A stretch of DNA of 64,000 bases from Diabrotica undecimpunctata (GCF_040954645.1 NC_092805.1:20920741-20984740); one strand, 5' to 3'. Positions 22,250-35,039 are shown, counted from the stretch's first letter. The notes: generated by a model from the sequence alone, not told the origin. Numbers and translations are program-made.

Positions 22250-24555
22250 AAAATCTGGTCACTTGTTTTACTATCACGGAGAACAACATGAGTCAGTAGG
22301 AGGCGTCGGATTCTTCATAAACAACAGCTAGCAGGAAATCTAAAAACTGTCCAATCAGTATCCACTAGAGTTACATATGCCACGTTCAAAATAAATACTA
22401 GATATAATATAAAAGTTATCCAAGTCTATGCTCCAACAACAGAATATACAGACGAGGAGATCGAAGTCTTTTATGATGATTTAAGCACAGCCATCACAAA
22501 CAACCGTACACATTTCACAGTTATATGTGGAGACTTTAACGCCAAAATAGGAACAAAACTGGATCCAGCAGAAACTGCTCTTGGAAATTTTGGAAGTCAG
22601 GGACGGAACGACCGTGGCGACACTCTTTTAAACTTCTTACTAGAGAAAAACCTATTCTTAATGAACAGTTACTACTACAAGAAACCTCACCGCAGATGGA
22701 CGTGGAAAAGCCCAGATGGGAAGACGACAAACGAGATCGATTACTTTATCACTGATAAAAGATACATATTTACAGATGTGACAGTGCTAAATAAATTTGC
22801 GAAATCAAGCGACCATCGTATGGTGAGAGCCACCATTGTGTTAAATACCAACTATGAACGACACAATATGATAAAAAAGAAGTAAATAAACATATGGACA
22901 CATCCAAACAACGAACAAAATTTTGAAGATCATATCGGTAAATTCCTTCAAGAAAAATCATCAACAAATGATATTAACATCCTAAATGACATAATAGTAG
23001 AAGCAATAACAGAAGCTCAAAAGAAATGCTGCCCAAAAAGCGTGAAGGAAGAAAAAATTAGTCTGGAAACCCAGAAAAAAATGGAACAAAGAAGAATACT
23101 GAGAAGCGACGAAAACTCTAGTAACGACGATATAAATAAAATGAACAAGGAAGTATCAAGAGAAATCAGAAAAGACCATTGAGGAAAATAAGAGTATGAA
23201 AATAATGAGACGCAAACTCACAAATGGAAATAAACAAATAGTCAAACTCAAGGATAGAAATGGCAACATCACATCAAACAGAGAACATTTGTTACAAATT
23301 GTGGAATCATTCTATGAGACATTATATAGCAACCAATCGACCCTAGATATAGTTGAATATCAGCAGAGGAAGGTTCAAAATCAGGGTTCCGAAGATATCC
23401 CAGAAATCTCCTTGGACGAAATTTACAAGGCTCTAAAAAAGATGAAGAATAACAAAGCTCCGGGGGAGGACGGTGTCGTCACGGAAGCGATAAAGATAGG
23501 AAGCTCAGTACTGATAACCAAAATTCAAAAGCTCTTTAATCTATGCCTATGGAATCAAAATATCCCAACAAAGTGGAATAATTCAATAACTGTACTCTTA
23601 CACAAGAAGGGAGATATAGCAGACCTGGAAAGATACAGACCAATCAGTCTCCTTAACCATCTTTATAAATTATACACCCGAATAATAACGAACAGATTAG
23701 AGACAAAGCTGGATTTTTACCAACCTCGGGAACAAATAAAGATAAAAAGGGGAGTCAGGCAAGGTGATACCATGTCACCAAAGCTGTTCATTACCGTTCT
23801 TGAGTATGCATTTAAAAAACTAACATGGCAACAGAAAGGAATATCCATCGATCTAGAAAGATTAAACCATCTACGTTTTACGGACGATATCGTGCTTCAG
23901 TCAGATAATCTGGGAGAGATCAAAGACATCAGATACAGATCAATAACAACAAGGTAGAATTAATCGATAAATACACATACTTGGGTCATGAAATTAGAAT
24001 AACCAGAGACAACCAAACCTGCGAGTTAAATAGACGAATCACGTTGGGATGGGCGGCATATGGAAGGATGAGAGACATTTTTAAAACAAATACCCCAGTT
24101 TACCTGAAAAGGAAGGCATTTAACCAATGCATCTTACCAGTCTTGACCTACGGAGCAGAGACCCTAACTTTAACGAAAGCTACTGCCGAAAAACTGAGGG
24201 TAACACAAAGGCGAATGGAGAGATCAATGCTGGGCCTGACCTTGAAAGATCGCGTGAAAAATGAGGAGATACGCCGACGAACTGGCGTAGACGATATTAT
24301 ACTGCGAATCAATAAACAAAAGTGTAGGTGGGCTGGACATGTTGCTAGAATGGAAAACGGAAGATGGACGAAGAGATTATTGGAGTGAAGACCAAGAGCC
24401 GACAAGCGAAGTCGAGGCAGACCACGCACCCGATGGACCGACGACCTAAGGAGAATAGAAACAAACTGGATTGCATCAGCTAGAGATAGAGAGAACTGGA
24501 GACGTTTGGAGGAGGCCTATATCCAACAATGGATGTGAAAATGGGGCTGGATGAT
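22250..24555 (+). mobile_element. RTE-like LINE with endonuclease and RT, internally deleted
   Basis: The most complete LINE here. Endonuclease: KVIQVYAPTTEYTDEE, FTVICGDFNAKIGTK (GDFNAK motif), RRWTWKSPDGKTTNEIDYF and SSDHRMV, ending at 22884. After breaks, the RT frame 23196-23957 has NNKAPGEDGVV, ERYRPISLLNHLYKLYTRII and KRGVRQGDTMSPKLF. The residues expected between YQPREQ and IKIKRGVRQGD (about 70-80, including the FxDxxKAFD motif) are missing. The catalytic box reads RFTDDIVLQ instead of FADD. The C-terminal part 23981-24388 has YLGHEIRITRDNQ, LPVLTYGAETLTLT and RWAGHVARM. The element is dead by deletion and point change. Confidence 0.88.
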
Positions 24556-24652
24556 GATATGCGGGAAGAAAAATATTTTGTGAAGATTTGTCAATGTTAC
24601 CCGGATCTAACTTATTTTACCCGAAATTTATTTTAAACTAAAATTGTGGCTT

Positions 24653-26325
24653 CTTCTTCTTCTTCTTCAGGTTCCTTCTTCTATCTGAGGTTGGAAATCA
24701 TCATCGCTATTTTAATTTTATTGGCCGCGCTTCTGAATAATTCCAATGAGCTGCAACCGAACCACTCTGTCAAATTTCTTAGCCAGGATATTTTGCGCCG
24801 TCCTGAGTTTCTCTTCCCTTGCATAATTAACCTAAGTAATATGTACTTCTCGCCCCTCATTATATGACCCAGATATTGAATCTTTCTAATTTTAACAGTT
24901 TTTATGACTTCACATTCTTTCTTCATGCTTTGTAACACCTCTATATTAGTTACTTTTTCAGTCCACGATATTCTGTGGATTCTCCTGTAGCACCACATCT
25001 CAAAGGAGTTTTAATTTTTTAATTTCAGACTGTTTTATTGTCCACGCTTCCATGCCGTATAGTTAAGTAGAAAAAACGAAACAACGTAGCATTCTTGTGC
25101 GGATCTCTAGATTAAGGTTACGGTTGCAAAGTAAGTTCTTCAATTTTATGAACGTCTTTCTTGCCATTTCTATTCTAGATCTGATTTTTTTGTTTGATCT
25201 CCATCTTCGGTTAGCCACGTTCCTAAATATTTATGTTGTTACTCTTTCGTTGTATTATTGATGATCAGGTTATCTACATTTTGTGGTTTTTTTGAAAATA
25301 TCATTGATTTCGTTTTCTTGAGATTCATTTGCAGTCCGTACCTTTCACATGCATTAGATACATGTTGTATTATGTACTGTAGATCTTCCATGTCACTTGC
25401 AAATAATATTATTAATGCTATTTCCGTTGACCAAAATATCTTGAAATATCACTTAACTGTAGACGTTGAATAAGAGTGGTGAAAGTATGCACCCTTGTCG
25501 AACTCCTCTAACTATACTTAGTTCCTCTGTCAGTTCTCCTTCGACTCTTATTCTTGCTTTCTGATTTTGATCCAGATTCGATATAATTTGTAGATCTCTA
25601 CTATCTATGTTTTTGGTCTTAAGAATACTTAAAAGCTTTTCATGTTGAACTCTGTTAAAAGCTTTTTTAAAATCTATGAAGCAAGCATATATGTCCTGAT
25701 TCATTTCCAGACATCGTTGTGTCAGAACATTGACTCCGAATAATGCTTCTCTAGTTCCTAGACCCTTTCTAAAACCCATCCTTGAATCACTTATTTCTTG
25801 TTCTAATTTCATGTGGATTCTGTTATGTATGATTTTAAGGAAGGTTTTCAATGTGTGTCTCATTAATGCAATTGACTATCGCAATTAAGATTGCGATATT
25901 TAGCATTTGTGATTTTTGAAATCGTTACAAAAGTTGAGAGAAGCCATTCTTGTATATGGAGTTAAAAAGGTCTATCAAGACATCAATATTATCTTCAATT
26001 ATCTTCAATAGTTTAATTGATATTGGTATATTATCGGGTCCTGAAGCTTTTCTACCTTTTGTGTGTTTTATGGCATAAATAACTTCCTCTTTTATTATTT
26101 CTGGTCCCATGATTTCCCCGTCAACTTCTGATTGTTCTACTTTTTGGTCATAAAATAGGTGTTCAATGTATTCTTTCCATCTACGTAATTTATCTTACGT
26201 TTCAGTTATAGTGGTACCATCTGCATTTGTTAATATCCCGATTGGTTTGTTACGATTTCCTGAAATCATTTCTTTAACCTTCTTATGAGTGTTGAAAGTG
26301 TTATACCTTGCCTCACATGGCAGCC
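24653..26325 (-). mobile_element. LINE insertion with 9-bp target-site duplication
   Basis: Minus strand, 1673 bp. The RT region includes GRKASGPDNIPIS (about 26050), KTFLKIIHNRIH, ACFIDFKKAFNRVQHEKL and GVRQGCILSPLLFNVYS (25863-25453). The catalytic box region is broken. The tail gives SWTEKVTNIEVLQSM and KISWLRNLTEWFGCS (24998-24681), and a (GAA)n tail ends at 24653. TTGTGGCTT flanks it at 24644-24652 and 26326-26334. Joining the flanks recreates sequence like 2368-2395, so it landed in an older repeat. Confidence 0.88.
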
Positions 26326-26334
26326 TTGTGGCTT

Positions 26335-27079
26335 ATTCCCAATCAAAATAGTAAATTACATTCTAATGGAATATTTCACAAAAGTATTTCTTCTTGTTCA
26401 AAATAGTTACGAAATGCGCTATACTGTAAAATTTTCACTTACGTTTAAAAAACTTGTAAAACTCTTACGGAACACTCTAATGAGGCTTCCGGCCTGTGTT
26501 AGTTATATTAGCACCTTTATCTTTTGTTTTGAATTCTTTGTACTCAAAGAGAACCGTGAAGGGTTCTTTTCTGTGATAAGGTCGAGTTTTCTTTTATTTT
26601 TTCGAAACAAGCGGTAGTAGACACGTCACAAAACCAGTCACTTCACCAAAGTGATATCTTTTACTTTTTTACTTGGGATAAATTGCGAACGAAGGGGACG
26701 AATGTAAAGTGGCTGCTGTGTCGTTTTTAAAAAAGATGAAGAAAGTACTTATTAGTGAGTTGATGGATGGCAGAGAAGGGTGGAATTTGAGTAATTTTTG
26801 TATGTACAGGGTGTCCCAAATTGGTATGTTTTGCAGGGGATACCGAAATCTAGAGGAAATAGAAAAAAGTAGTTTAAATGTCATGACTTGTATTAAGCAT
26901 TCGAACTTGATAAATATATTATGGAAGGGTTCAGTTGCGTATTTTTAAGGAGTCTCACTAAGGAGATATAATAACAACTTTTTTTACGACACTATGTATT
27001 TTAATATTTTTCGTTTACATTTTTAATTCTCTTTCATCTAATACGACATATAAACAAATGTCTTTAAAGCCTAACCAGA
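26335..27079. other. Gene-free AT-rich DNA
   Basis: Continues the older repeat interrupted by the LINE. ACAGGGTGTCCCAAATT near 26807 resembles a MITE end, but no partner was found. Confidence 0.45.
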
Positions 27080-28900
27080 CAGAATATAGGGAATCAATGA
27101 TTTAATTACTCGAGAGTTACTAAAAAACCTGTCTCGGAAAGCCGTAATAAAATTGAACAACATAATTAATGTTACATTTAGATTGAGATATGTCCCAAAT
27201 TTACGGAAAATGGCTGAGGTTCTAATGATACCAAAACCAGGGAAATCACCAAATGAAGTCTCTTTATATTGGTCAATATCACTTAAACCAGTGATATCGA
27301 AGCTTTTTGAGAAACTCCTGCTAAAGAGAATGAAACCCTGAAATAAAAGAGAAAAAAGTGATTCCAAACCACCAATTTGGCTTTAGAAACAAACATTCTA
27401 CGATTGATCAGATACACAGAGTTATCAATATAATTGAAAAATCATTAGAAAAAAAGAAAGTATGTTCTACAATATTTTTACACGTAGATAAGGCCTTCGA
27501 TAGTTTAATCCAACTGGTTTAATCCACAAACTCAAAATTCTTATTCCTAAACAATATTCAGAAATTTGGTAGTCATACATATCTGACAGCTTTTCACAGC
27601 TCTTCAAACAAGAAGACCTGTATACAGATCTAAAAGAAATCAAAGCAGGAGTCTCTCAAGGAAGCGAATTAGGTACGGTCCTCTACCTTTTATCTTCTTC
27701 TTCTCAAGGTGCCCTCTTCCTTACTGAAGGTTGGCCATAACTACAGCAAATTGCTCATTATCTTGAGCTGTTCTTAATATCGAATGTGTGTCCATGCCTG
27801 TCCAGTCTCTTATATTTTTCAGCCAGGAGCATTTTCTTCCTCCTGGACCTCTTGTTCCTTCCACTTTCCCTTCCATTATCAGTTGTAGGAAGTTGTATTT
27901 TTCTCCTCTGTAAATAGGTCCTAGATAACTCGTTTTTCTGGTTTTTACAATATTTAGGAATTTTCTCTTAGTCCACATTCTTCTCAGCACCTCGTTGTTG
28001 GTCACGTGGTCTGATTTGATCCCATTGACGCCATTTGATCCCAATATAGGTTTTAAATAAGGGTCACCGTGTTATGGGCTATACCATGTTGTGTTAGGGT
28101 TTCTATGAGTTCTTTGTGTTTTACTCGATCAAACGCTTTTTCGTAGTCGATAAAACAGAGAAACGCGTCTTTTCGTTGATCTCGGCATTTTTGTAGTAAT
28201 ATCTACTTTTATACACATACGATATATCTGAACTAGAAAATGATACCATAGCGACATTTGCAGATGATAATACTATCCTAGTAGTAGGAGAAACCAGCGA
28301 AGAAGCAGCAGAAAAGTTACAGTTGTCAATAAATAAAATCCATAATGATACTAAAAAATGGAAAATTAATTTTACAAATAAAAAAATCCAAAACATTCCA
28401 ATTAAAGTAAATGATGCAAAAAATACCATATATTGCTTCTTCAGCAATATACTTAGCTATCTTAGTTGATGCAAGACTTCGCTTGAAATCCATATTAAGA
28501 AGAAAAAGGAAGAACTAGGTATCCGTTACAAGAAAATTTATTTACTGATAAAAAGAAATTTTAGCATTATCCATACATAACAAACAGCTTCTATACAAAT
28601 AAATACTGAGGCCAGTATGGACGTATGGGTACCAACTCTGGGGCTGTGCCAATTTAAGTAAGATCATCCAGAGATTTCAGAATAAAGTATTAATAAACAT
28701 CGTTGATGCTCCTTGGAATATCAGAAATGTTGACGTCCAGAAGGACCTTGAGATGAAAAATATGGAAAAAGTTATTAAGATGGCAGGTAGTCACGAACAA
28801 CGGCTCCATAGTCATGTAAACGTCGAGGCCATCCAGCTAATAATGGGTTAGAAAGAAGACTCAAACGAAGAAAACTATTTGAGTTAAGGCAAAATCGAAA
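27080..28900 (+). mobile_element. Jockey-like LINE RT pseudogene, interrupted
   Basis: Plus-strand pieces: RKMAEVLMIPKPGKSPNEVS (about 27205-27260), ISLKPVISKLFEKLLLKRMKP, KEIKAGVSQGSELGTVLYLL (about 27640-27690), then after the inserted LINE IATFADDNTILVVGETSEEA (about 28250, catalytic FADD intact), and later HIKKKKEELGIRYKK. PKPGK..., GVSQGS.L... and FADD are Jockey/CR1-group features. Stops and shifts abound. The 27695-28195 insertion separates the two halves. Confidence 0.82.
27695..28195 (-). mobile_element. LINE 3'-end fragment nested in the Jockey copy
   Basis: Minus-strand frame 28044-27721 reads SDHVTNNEVLRRMWTKRKFL, YNFLQLIMEGKVEG, GPGGRKCSWLKNIRDW and VVMANLQ, the C-terminal tail of the lineage at 2665 and 15281. 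A TCTTCTTCTTC tail lies at its 3' (left) side. It was copied into the pre-existing Jockey element. Confidence 0.82.
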
Positions 28901-28978
28901 ATTTAAGATTTGTAGAAATTTTTTTTTAAACATTTTTCACATAGGTAATTATTGTTTTGTGGGTTGAACATAAATATA

Positions 28979-29580
28979 CTGTGGAGGAATTATTAATAAG
29001 CTGTGTGATGACTAGACCTCCTTTATGGGACTCGAAACTATTTTATCAATAAAAAAATTTTATCAAAAAAAGAATCTGATCGAATCTGATCGAATCTGGT
29101 CGAATCTGATCGAATCTGATCTTGACAAAAAAAATGGAGAAGTCTGACGGACACTTATGTATGAAACAGAAAGGATTATATACCTACCTAGTGGCTCTGC
29201 TGCACCCAAGAAAAAAAAATAGGAATATTTTGATTCCCTCCACTTTTTAAAAGAAACAGTCAATTACAGACACACAGTTTCAAATGTAAAGCCAAGTAGT
29301 AGTGCTAGTGGTAGTTCTCCGTACTTGTGTCACCTCATGAAAAAAACGAGCCTTTAATAGTAACGGCAAAAAGTGCTAAAAATATTAATAAAATAGAAGT
29401 AGCAATTATCGACACGCTCAATAAAATTAATCAGGAACCATTACCACAGATAGTTATTGCAAATCCAATTTGCCAACGAATATTAGAAATGTTGCAACAT
29501 ATGCCCCAAGGACCTAGAACCCTACTTAAAATAAAGTTATTACAAGTGACATATGATGGTCCCAAATCATTTTTAGAATA
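28979..29580 (+). pseudogene. MADF-BESS type DNA-binding protein pseudogene
   Basis: VEELLISCVMTRPPLWDSKLF (28979 on) matches the start of a MADF domain. KWRSLTDTYV near 29133 and GSAAPKKKNRNILIPSTF-type sequence follow the MADF order, with shifts between them. An open frame to 29580 reads PQIVIANPICQRILEMLQHM, a C-terminal segment similar to MADF/BESS proteins, and ends KSFLE. The region between the first and second MADF blocks is replaced by a decamer repeat (29071-29120). AATAAA follows at about 29641. MADF proteins can be cellular regulators or partners of PIF/Harbinger transposases. A Harbinger exon lies 1.8 kb downstream in convergent orientation. Confidence 0.6.
29071..29120. repeat. 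10-bp tandem repeat, five units
   Basis: GAATCTGATC repeated five times with one change (GAATCTGGTC in the third unit). It interrupts the MADF-like reading. Confidence 0.9.
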
Positions 29581-29663
29581 GTTTTAGTTGTACTTAGGGA
29601 TAGTTAGTTTTTAGTTTATATTATATTTAGGTACATTTTTCAATAAAATCACAATTAATTATA

Positions 29664-29688
29664 GAGATATATATATATATATATATAA
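29664..29688. repeat. (AT)n microsatellite
   Basis: Short AT run directly before the tRNA-derived SINE. Confidence 0.9.
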
Positions 29689-29689
29689 G

Positions 29690-29976
29690 GGGCCTGCGTA
29701 GCGCAAGCGGTAGGATGCTTGACTCGCAAGCCGGTGGTCCGGGGTTCGAATCCCACCGCCGGCAAGAACATCTAGACATTTTAAAAATGTCTATAGGCCC
29801 CAGGTCGACTCAGCCTGAATAAAAATGAGTACCTTGGGTAAAACCAGGGGTAATAATAGACGGTTGAAACGTAGCACTGGCCATGTTACCTTCCTTGTAT
29901 ACCGTAGGCCCTAGATATAGCAGACTACCCTGCTATACTCCCAAATCCGCGACAGCGGTATAAAACGGGAGACTAT

Positions 29977-29983
<7 letters not shown>
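29690..29983 (+). mobile_element. tRNA-derived SINE
   Basis: The head (29692-29765) is tRNA-like: GCGTAGCGCAAGCGGTAGG resembles an A box, GGTTCGAATCC at 29743 is a perfect B box, and GCTTG/CAAGC forms an anticodon-like stem. The body holds GGTCGACTCAGCCTGAAT and GAGTACCTTGGGTAAAACC, and a structured end with TAGCAGACTACCCTGCTA. It ends in ATTATTAT and TA repeats. The length, tRNA head and simple tail indicate an RNA polymerase III-transcribed SINE, mobilised by a LINE partner. Confidence 0.85.

Positions 29984-30043
<60 letters not shown>
29984..30043. repeat. (TA)n tail/microsatellite
   Basis: TA run after the SINE. Confidence 0.92.
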
Positions 30044-30045
<2 letters not shown>

Positions 30046-30084
30046 AAAAAAGAAGTACTTGTGACTCGTTTGGAACAAATATAT

Positions 30085-31303
<1,219 letters not shown>

Positions 31304-31342
31304 TTTACTTATACTTTACTATAAATATATAAAAAATAAAAT

Positions 31343-31724
31343 TTATTTGTTTTCTTGAAAATGGATAGCACCTTCATTTATAAAATATCTCAAGAGATTT
31401 TGTCTCATCGTTTCTGCATTTTTTGCATACATATTACTACCCATTCTACCTATGTGTATTAAATTGTTGTCATGTTCACTTCTCCAGTCGCCATGAACCA
31501 ATTCTCCAGTTTCATTTTCATGATCAACAGTACTGGCAGTAATATATTTGTCTTCACTTCCAAATTTCTGGCTATTATTTATCAAAAAATTTTGTAGACA
31601 AACTGTAGCTTTCACTACTGCCACCACAGTTGACTCGCTCGTTATTATGGTTCTACGGTATATTCGTCACCGAGAAGCCAATATACCAAAAGCATTTTCA
31701 ATGATTCCACGTCCTCTGCTTAAT
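31343..31724 (-). pseudogene. PIF/Harbinger (HARBI1-like) transposase last exon
   Basis: Minus strand, beginning after a good acceptor (TTTTGTTTCAG on the minus strand, 31725-31735). It reads RLSRGRGIIENAFGILASR, a stop where Trp is usual, then RIYRRTIITSESTVVAVVKA and TVCLQNFLINNSQ. RGRGIIENAFGILASR with the following CLHNFL-like block is the DDE_4 C-terminus that carries the final catalytic Glu (IEN). It ends FQENK. The upstream exons are absent, and a hAT-like insertion starts 190 bp away. Confidence 0.8.
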
Positions 31725-31984
31725 CTGAAACAAAATATAATTCAACTAAAATTAAATTTGGAAAAGACCATATGGTTTACAGTCTAAATCTAGACTAATG
31801 TCAGTGTTTTGAATTGAAATTTATTTCATTAGATGGTTCTGTAATTGAAAATATGCTGTAAAGTGTAAAGTGTAAACTAGTGTAAAGCAGAGCACATTGT
31901 TGTGTGTTAGTCAGGACCGGATCTAGGGTTTTGAGCGCTCCGACCAAAACAAAACAGACAGACAAGCAGTTGAGTTAACGGAGA

Positions 31985-32396
31985 CAGTTACAGCAATGAT
32001 GACCAAAATAACAAACGAAGAAGTGGCTCAAGCAATTAAAAAAAAACTAAGGAAGAAAAAGCAGTTGAACCAGATGATATTCCTGGGGAAGTGTGGAAAG
32101 CATTAGGAGAGACAGGGACAAATTAGTTAAAATGACTATTAATAGAATTATGGAAGTTGGACAAATGCCAGACGAATGGATAAGCAGTGTATTAGTACCT
32201 GTCTACAAAAATAAGAGAGGTGTACGACAATGTACAAACTACAGGGCCATAAAATTACTTAGTCACATCAATGAAAATGTGGGAGAGAGTAACTGATAGA
32301 TGGATACGTGAAGAAACCGAAATATCCGATAAACAGTTTGGCTTTATGCAAGCCAGACATAAAAACAGACAGCTTTATCAACAACAGATGCAATTT
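31985..32396 (+). mobile_element. LINE RT fragment, 5' half of a split copy
   Basis: Pieces ITNEEVAQAIKK, LVKMTINRIMEVGQMPDEW, SSVLVPVYKNK and CTNYRAIKLLSH match the start of an RT domain, then QFGFM.. before the frame is lost at 32396. The RT continues at about 33500 after a 1.1-kb interruption. Confidence 0.8.
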
Positions 32397-32409
32397 TCAG
32401 TAGTAATAT

Positions 32410-33063
32410 CCCTAGGACATTGATAACAGACGAGATAATTTCATGACAATCGAAAGCTCGTTCCTTGGTAACAGTGTCATCCTGGTGCCTTAGTCGTGGA
32501 CTAATACGCACCCTGATGCGCATCGCCCCGCCTTTAAACATCCTTTTATATTTCTATTGGCCGAGAGATCCGAAAATGCCATATAAATATTAAAATACTT
32601 TTAAATATGCGCATTCTTCGGATCTTGGCATCAGTCGATAGACCACGGCCTTACCTAGACCACGTATGCTCTAGGAGGTCGTCGGTCGGGGCTCTGCTCC
32701 ATTTGCTGCCGCAAAAACCATTAAGACTCTGTAGATAGTCTTCTTCACACATCAGAAGTTGTTTTATTTCCAACGATGGTTTACCTAATTACTCTTCTAA
32801 GGAGTCTTTATCAAGACTTGGAAAAAAATCCACAATATCCGAAAGTTAATATGGATAAATGCTTAGGGGAACTTCATACTTTATACATGAAGCCCCTAAG
32901 TAGAGCGTACAGCAAAGTGGATAATTTCATAGGTCCACTCTTGCTGCGACGACAACAGCACGAAACCGAAGGCTGCCTCAGCTTTCGGCTTCGTGCTGTT
33001 ACCAAGCAACGAGCTTGAGAAATTTGTCATGAAATTATGAGGCATTCATCAATGTCGGAGGGA
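32410..33063. mobile_element. 654-bp element with ~60-bp imperfect inverted repeats
   Basis: Left arm CCCTAGGACATTGAT...ATAATTTCATGACAA...CTCGTTCCTTGGTAACAG; the right arm carries the reverse complements up to AGGG. ATAT borders both ends. Inside is a hairpin (32961-33000, AGCACGAA / TTCGTGCT) and an open frame of 80 aa (32776-33018) that matches nothing I know. Together with the next feature it splits the LINE. Confidence 0.65.
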
Positions 33064-33109
33064 TATTCAGCGGATAATTTTTCGAAAAAAAAAAATCATA
33101 ACGAAACAT

Positions 33110-33313
33110 TTATTTATTAAAAGTACAGTTAGTGAAAGTACAATTATTAAAATTTAAGTTAACATTAGATTCGTTGCTGTTATTTACTATAGAAGATCTA
33201 TTACCACGCATAATATTTATAATCTTGTTGTGGTGTTCTTGATCGAGATTCAAGTATGGTTTTATAGAATTCTGATTGCCATGACCAGTAATTTTTACAA
33301 AGAAACGTGACAT
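33110..33313 (-). CDS. Possible C-terminus of a Crypton-like tyrosine recombinase
   Basis: Minus-strand frame MSRFFVKITGHGNQNSIKPY then NLDQEHHNKIINIMRG and an Asn-rich end with CTFTNCTFNK. A GHxNxxSIxxY motif followed by a helix and an NCTF..NCT tail resembles the end of Crypton-type tyrosine recombinases, where H and Y are catalytic. Only this end is present and no upstream catalytic Arg is found, so the assignment is tentative. Confidence 0.4.
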   Translation of the reverse strand: MSRFFVKITGHGNQNSIKPYLNLDQEHHNKIINIMRGNRSSIVNNSNESNVNLNFNNCTFTNCTFNK

Positions 33314-33499
33314 TTTGAAATTTATTTGGATAAATTTGTCAAACTCGATCGTGTTGTCATAGGGATTGAAATTGCACTGAATGCAATTATCAGTCTAATG
33401 TTGACATGATTGGGTGAAATTGTTCCACATGACACAAAATGACGAAATTTGAATGGTTGTTAGAACAGTCGAAAAATTATCATTATAAGGCAGTAGAAA

Positions 33500-34060
33500 T
33501 AAACACTCATATGGTATTCATTGATCTTGAGAAAGTATATGATAGAGTTCCTCGGGAGATTCTGTGGTGAGCACTCAATAAGAATAGATGAAGATGCATG
33601 CAGTAAAATTAGGGTTGGATGCATAAAGTGAAAGGAAGCGAGTGGTGTATTGTGTGACAGAAAAATTCCAATGAAGCTGAAGGGATAATTCTATAAAAAA
33701 GCCATAAGATCAGCTATGATGTAAGGAACTGAATTTTGGGTAGTTAAAAAGAAAGAGGAACACCGAGCGTATGTGGCGAAAATAAGAATGCTTATATGGA
33801 TGAGTGGAGTGACAAACAATGAGTATATTTGGGGAGGGCAGGGGGTATTACCAATTGTTGCCAAGATGAGAGAGCATAGGTTTAGATGGTTTGGTCATGT
33901 TCAACTTAAAGACGTTAATCACCCAATACGAAGAATTGTTGATCTGTGGTTTCCTAGAGCTAGTAAGAGAGGAAGACCTAAAAGACTGGGGGAGACGAAT
34001 ATTAATATGACCCAAGATAGAAACTTATGAAGAAATGTAAATAGAGAAGTCGACTCCGCA
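33500..34060 (+). mobile_element. LINE RT fragment, 3' half of the split copy
   Basis: Resumes the LINE of 31985-32396 with MVFIDLEKVYDRVPREILW (the FxDxxKAFD block). Later pieces are KIRMLIWMSGVTNNEYI, KMREHRFRWFGHVQLKD and KRGRPKRLGETN. It is broken by stops, and the catalytic YADD/FADD part is lost. Confidence 0.78.
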
Positions 34061-34670
34061 TAGGGATAAAGGTAAAGATAATTATGACTACAAATTAAAA
34101 AAAAATAGTAAAAAAGCTAAAAAATTACAATTTCACAATAAAGAACTATGTAAAAAGAATTTATTCAAAAAATAATATAATAGATACTTATTTACAAGCA
34201 ATGCAACATACGGAATAGCATAAGGAGCGAATTTGAAGTTCAAGCTACGAAGGAGCGAGCCACTATATAGTATAGACTATTCATTTTGTTGATATTTTAA
34301 ATTTTTAAATTTGCTCTTCGTCTATTTTTTAAAGTGGATTGTTGAGATATGTGATACGTGACAAATAATCGGTTCAGAAAAAAATAAGCAAACTTTTTAG
34401 AAATTAAAAAAGCATTTGTCTGCATCAATGTTGTTTGTGTTATACAACTTCATAAAAATTCTTACTTTTCATTATTTGTTGTAGTAATTTTTTGTTTTAT
34501 TAATCTTTTGAAGTTATACTTCTGTACGCGCGCTCCACGTTGGAAATTTGTATGGGAGTGAATCTGTGAAACCATTACATATGTAAGATAATGAGTAAGA
34601 GAGAGACAGAAGATATATTTTCTCTCTCTCCCTCTCTCGAATATAAAAATGTTCCTTTTGTATATATAAT

Positions 34671-34677
<7 letters not shown>

Positions 34678-34761
<84 letters not shown>
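34678..34761. repeat. (TA)n microsatellite
   Basis: TA run of about 84 bp preceded by GAGAGA/CTCTCT tracts. Confidence 0.95.
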
Positions 34762-34768
<7 letters not shown>

Positions 34769-34955
34769 AAGATATATATACATATAATATTATACATATA
34801 ATAAAATATTTATTAATATTAGTATTTATGTGATATGTTTTGTATTATTTATTAAATGTTTATAATTATATTAGTCTTTTGTATTTCAAAATAATAATCT
34901 CAATAAATCTCTGTATGATCCAGAACTGTCAATTTTGAAATACATCTGTGTTGTG

Positions 34956-35029
34956 TCCTCGGTAGTATAGTAGTCAGTATCCCTGCCTATCATGTGGGAG
35001 ACCGGGGTTCGATTCCCAATCGGCGAGGA
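34956..35029 (+). tRNA. tRNA-Asp-like sequence (ATC anticodon), probably a pseudogene or SINE head
   Basis: TCCTCGGTAGTATAGTAGTC matches the 5' half of insect tRNA-Asp. The anticodon loop CTATCAT on a stem CCTGC/GTGGG (two G.U pairs) gives ATC in place of the normal GTC. GGTTCGATTCC is a good B box. The T stem pairs only partly (CGGGG/CCCAA) and three extra bases precede the acceptor strand, which does pair (TCCTCG/CGAGGA). A TTTTTT terminator follows at 35031. The defects favour a pseudo-tRNA. Confidence 0.6.
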
Positions 35030-35039
35030 CTTTTTTATT

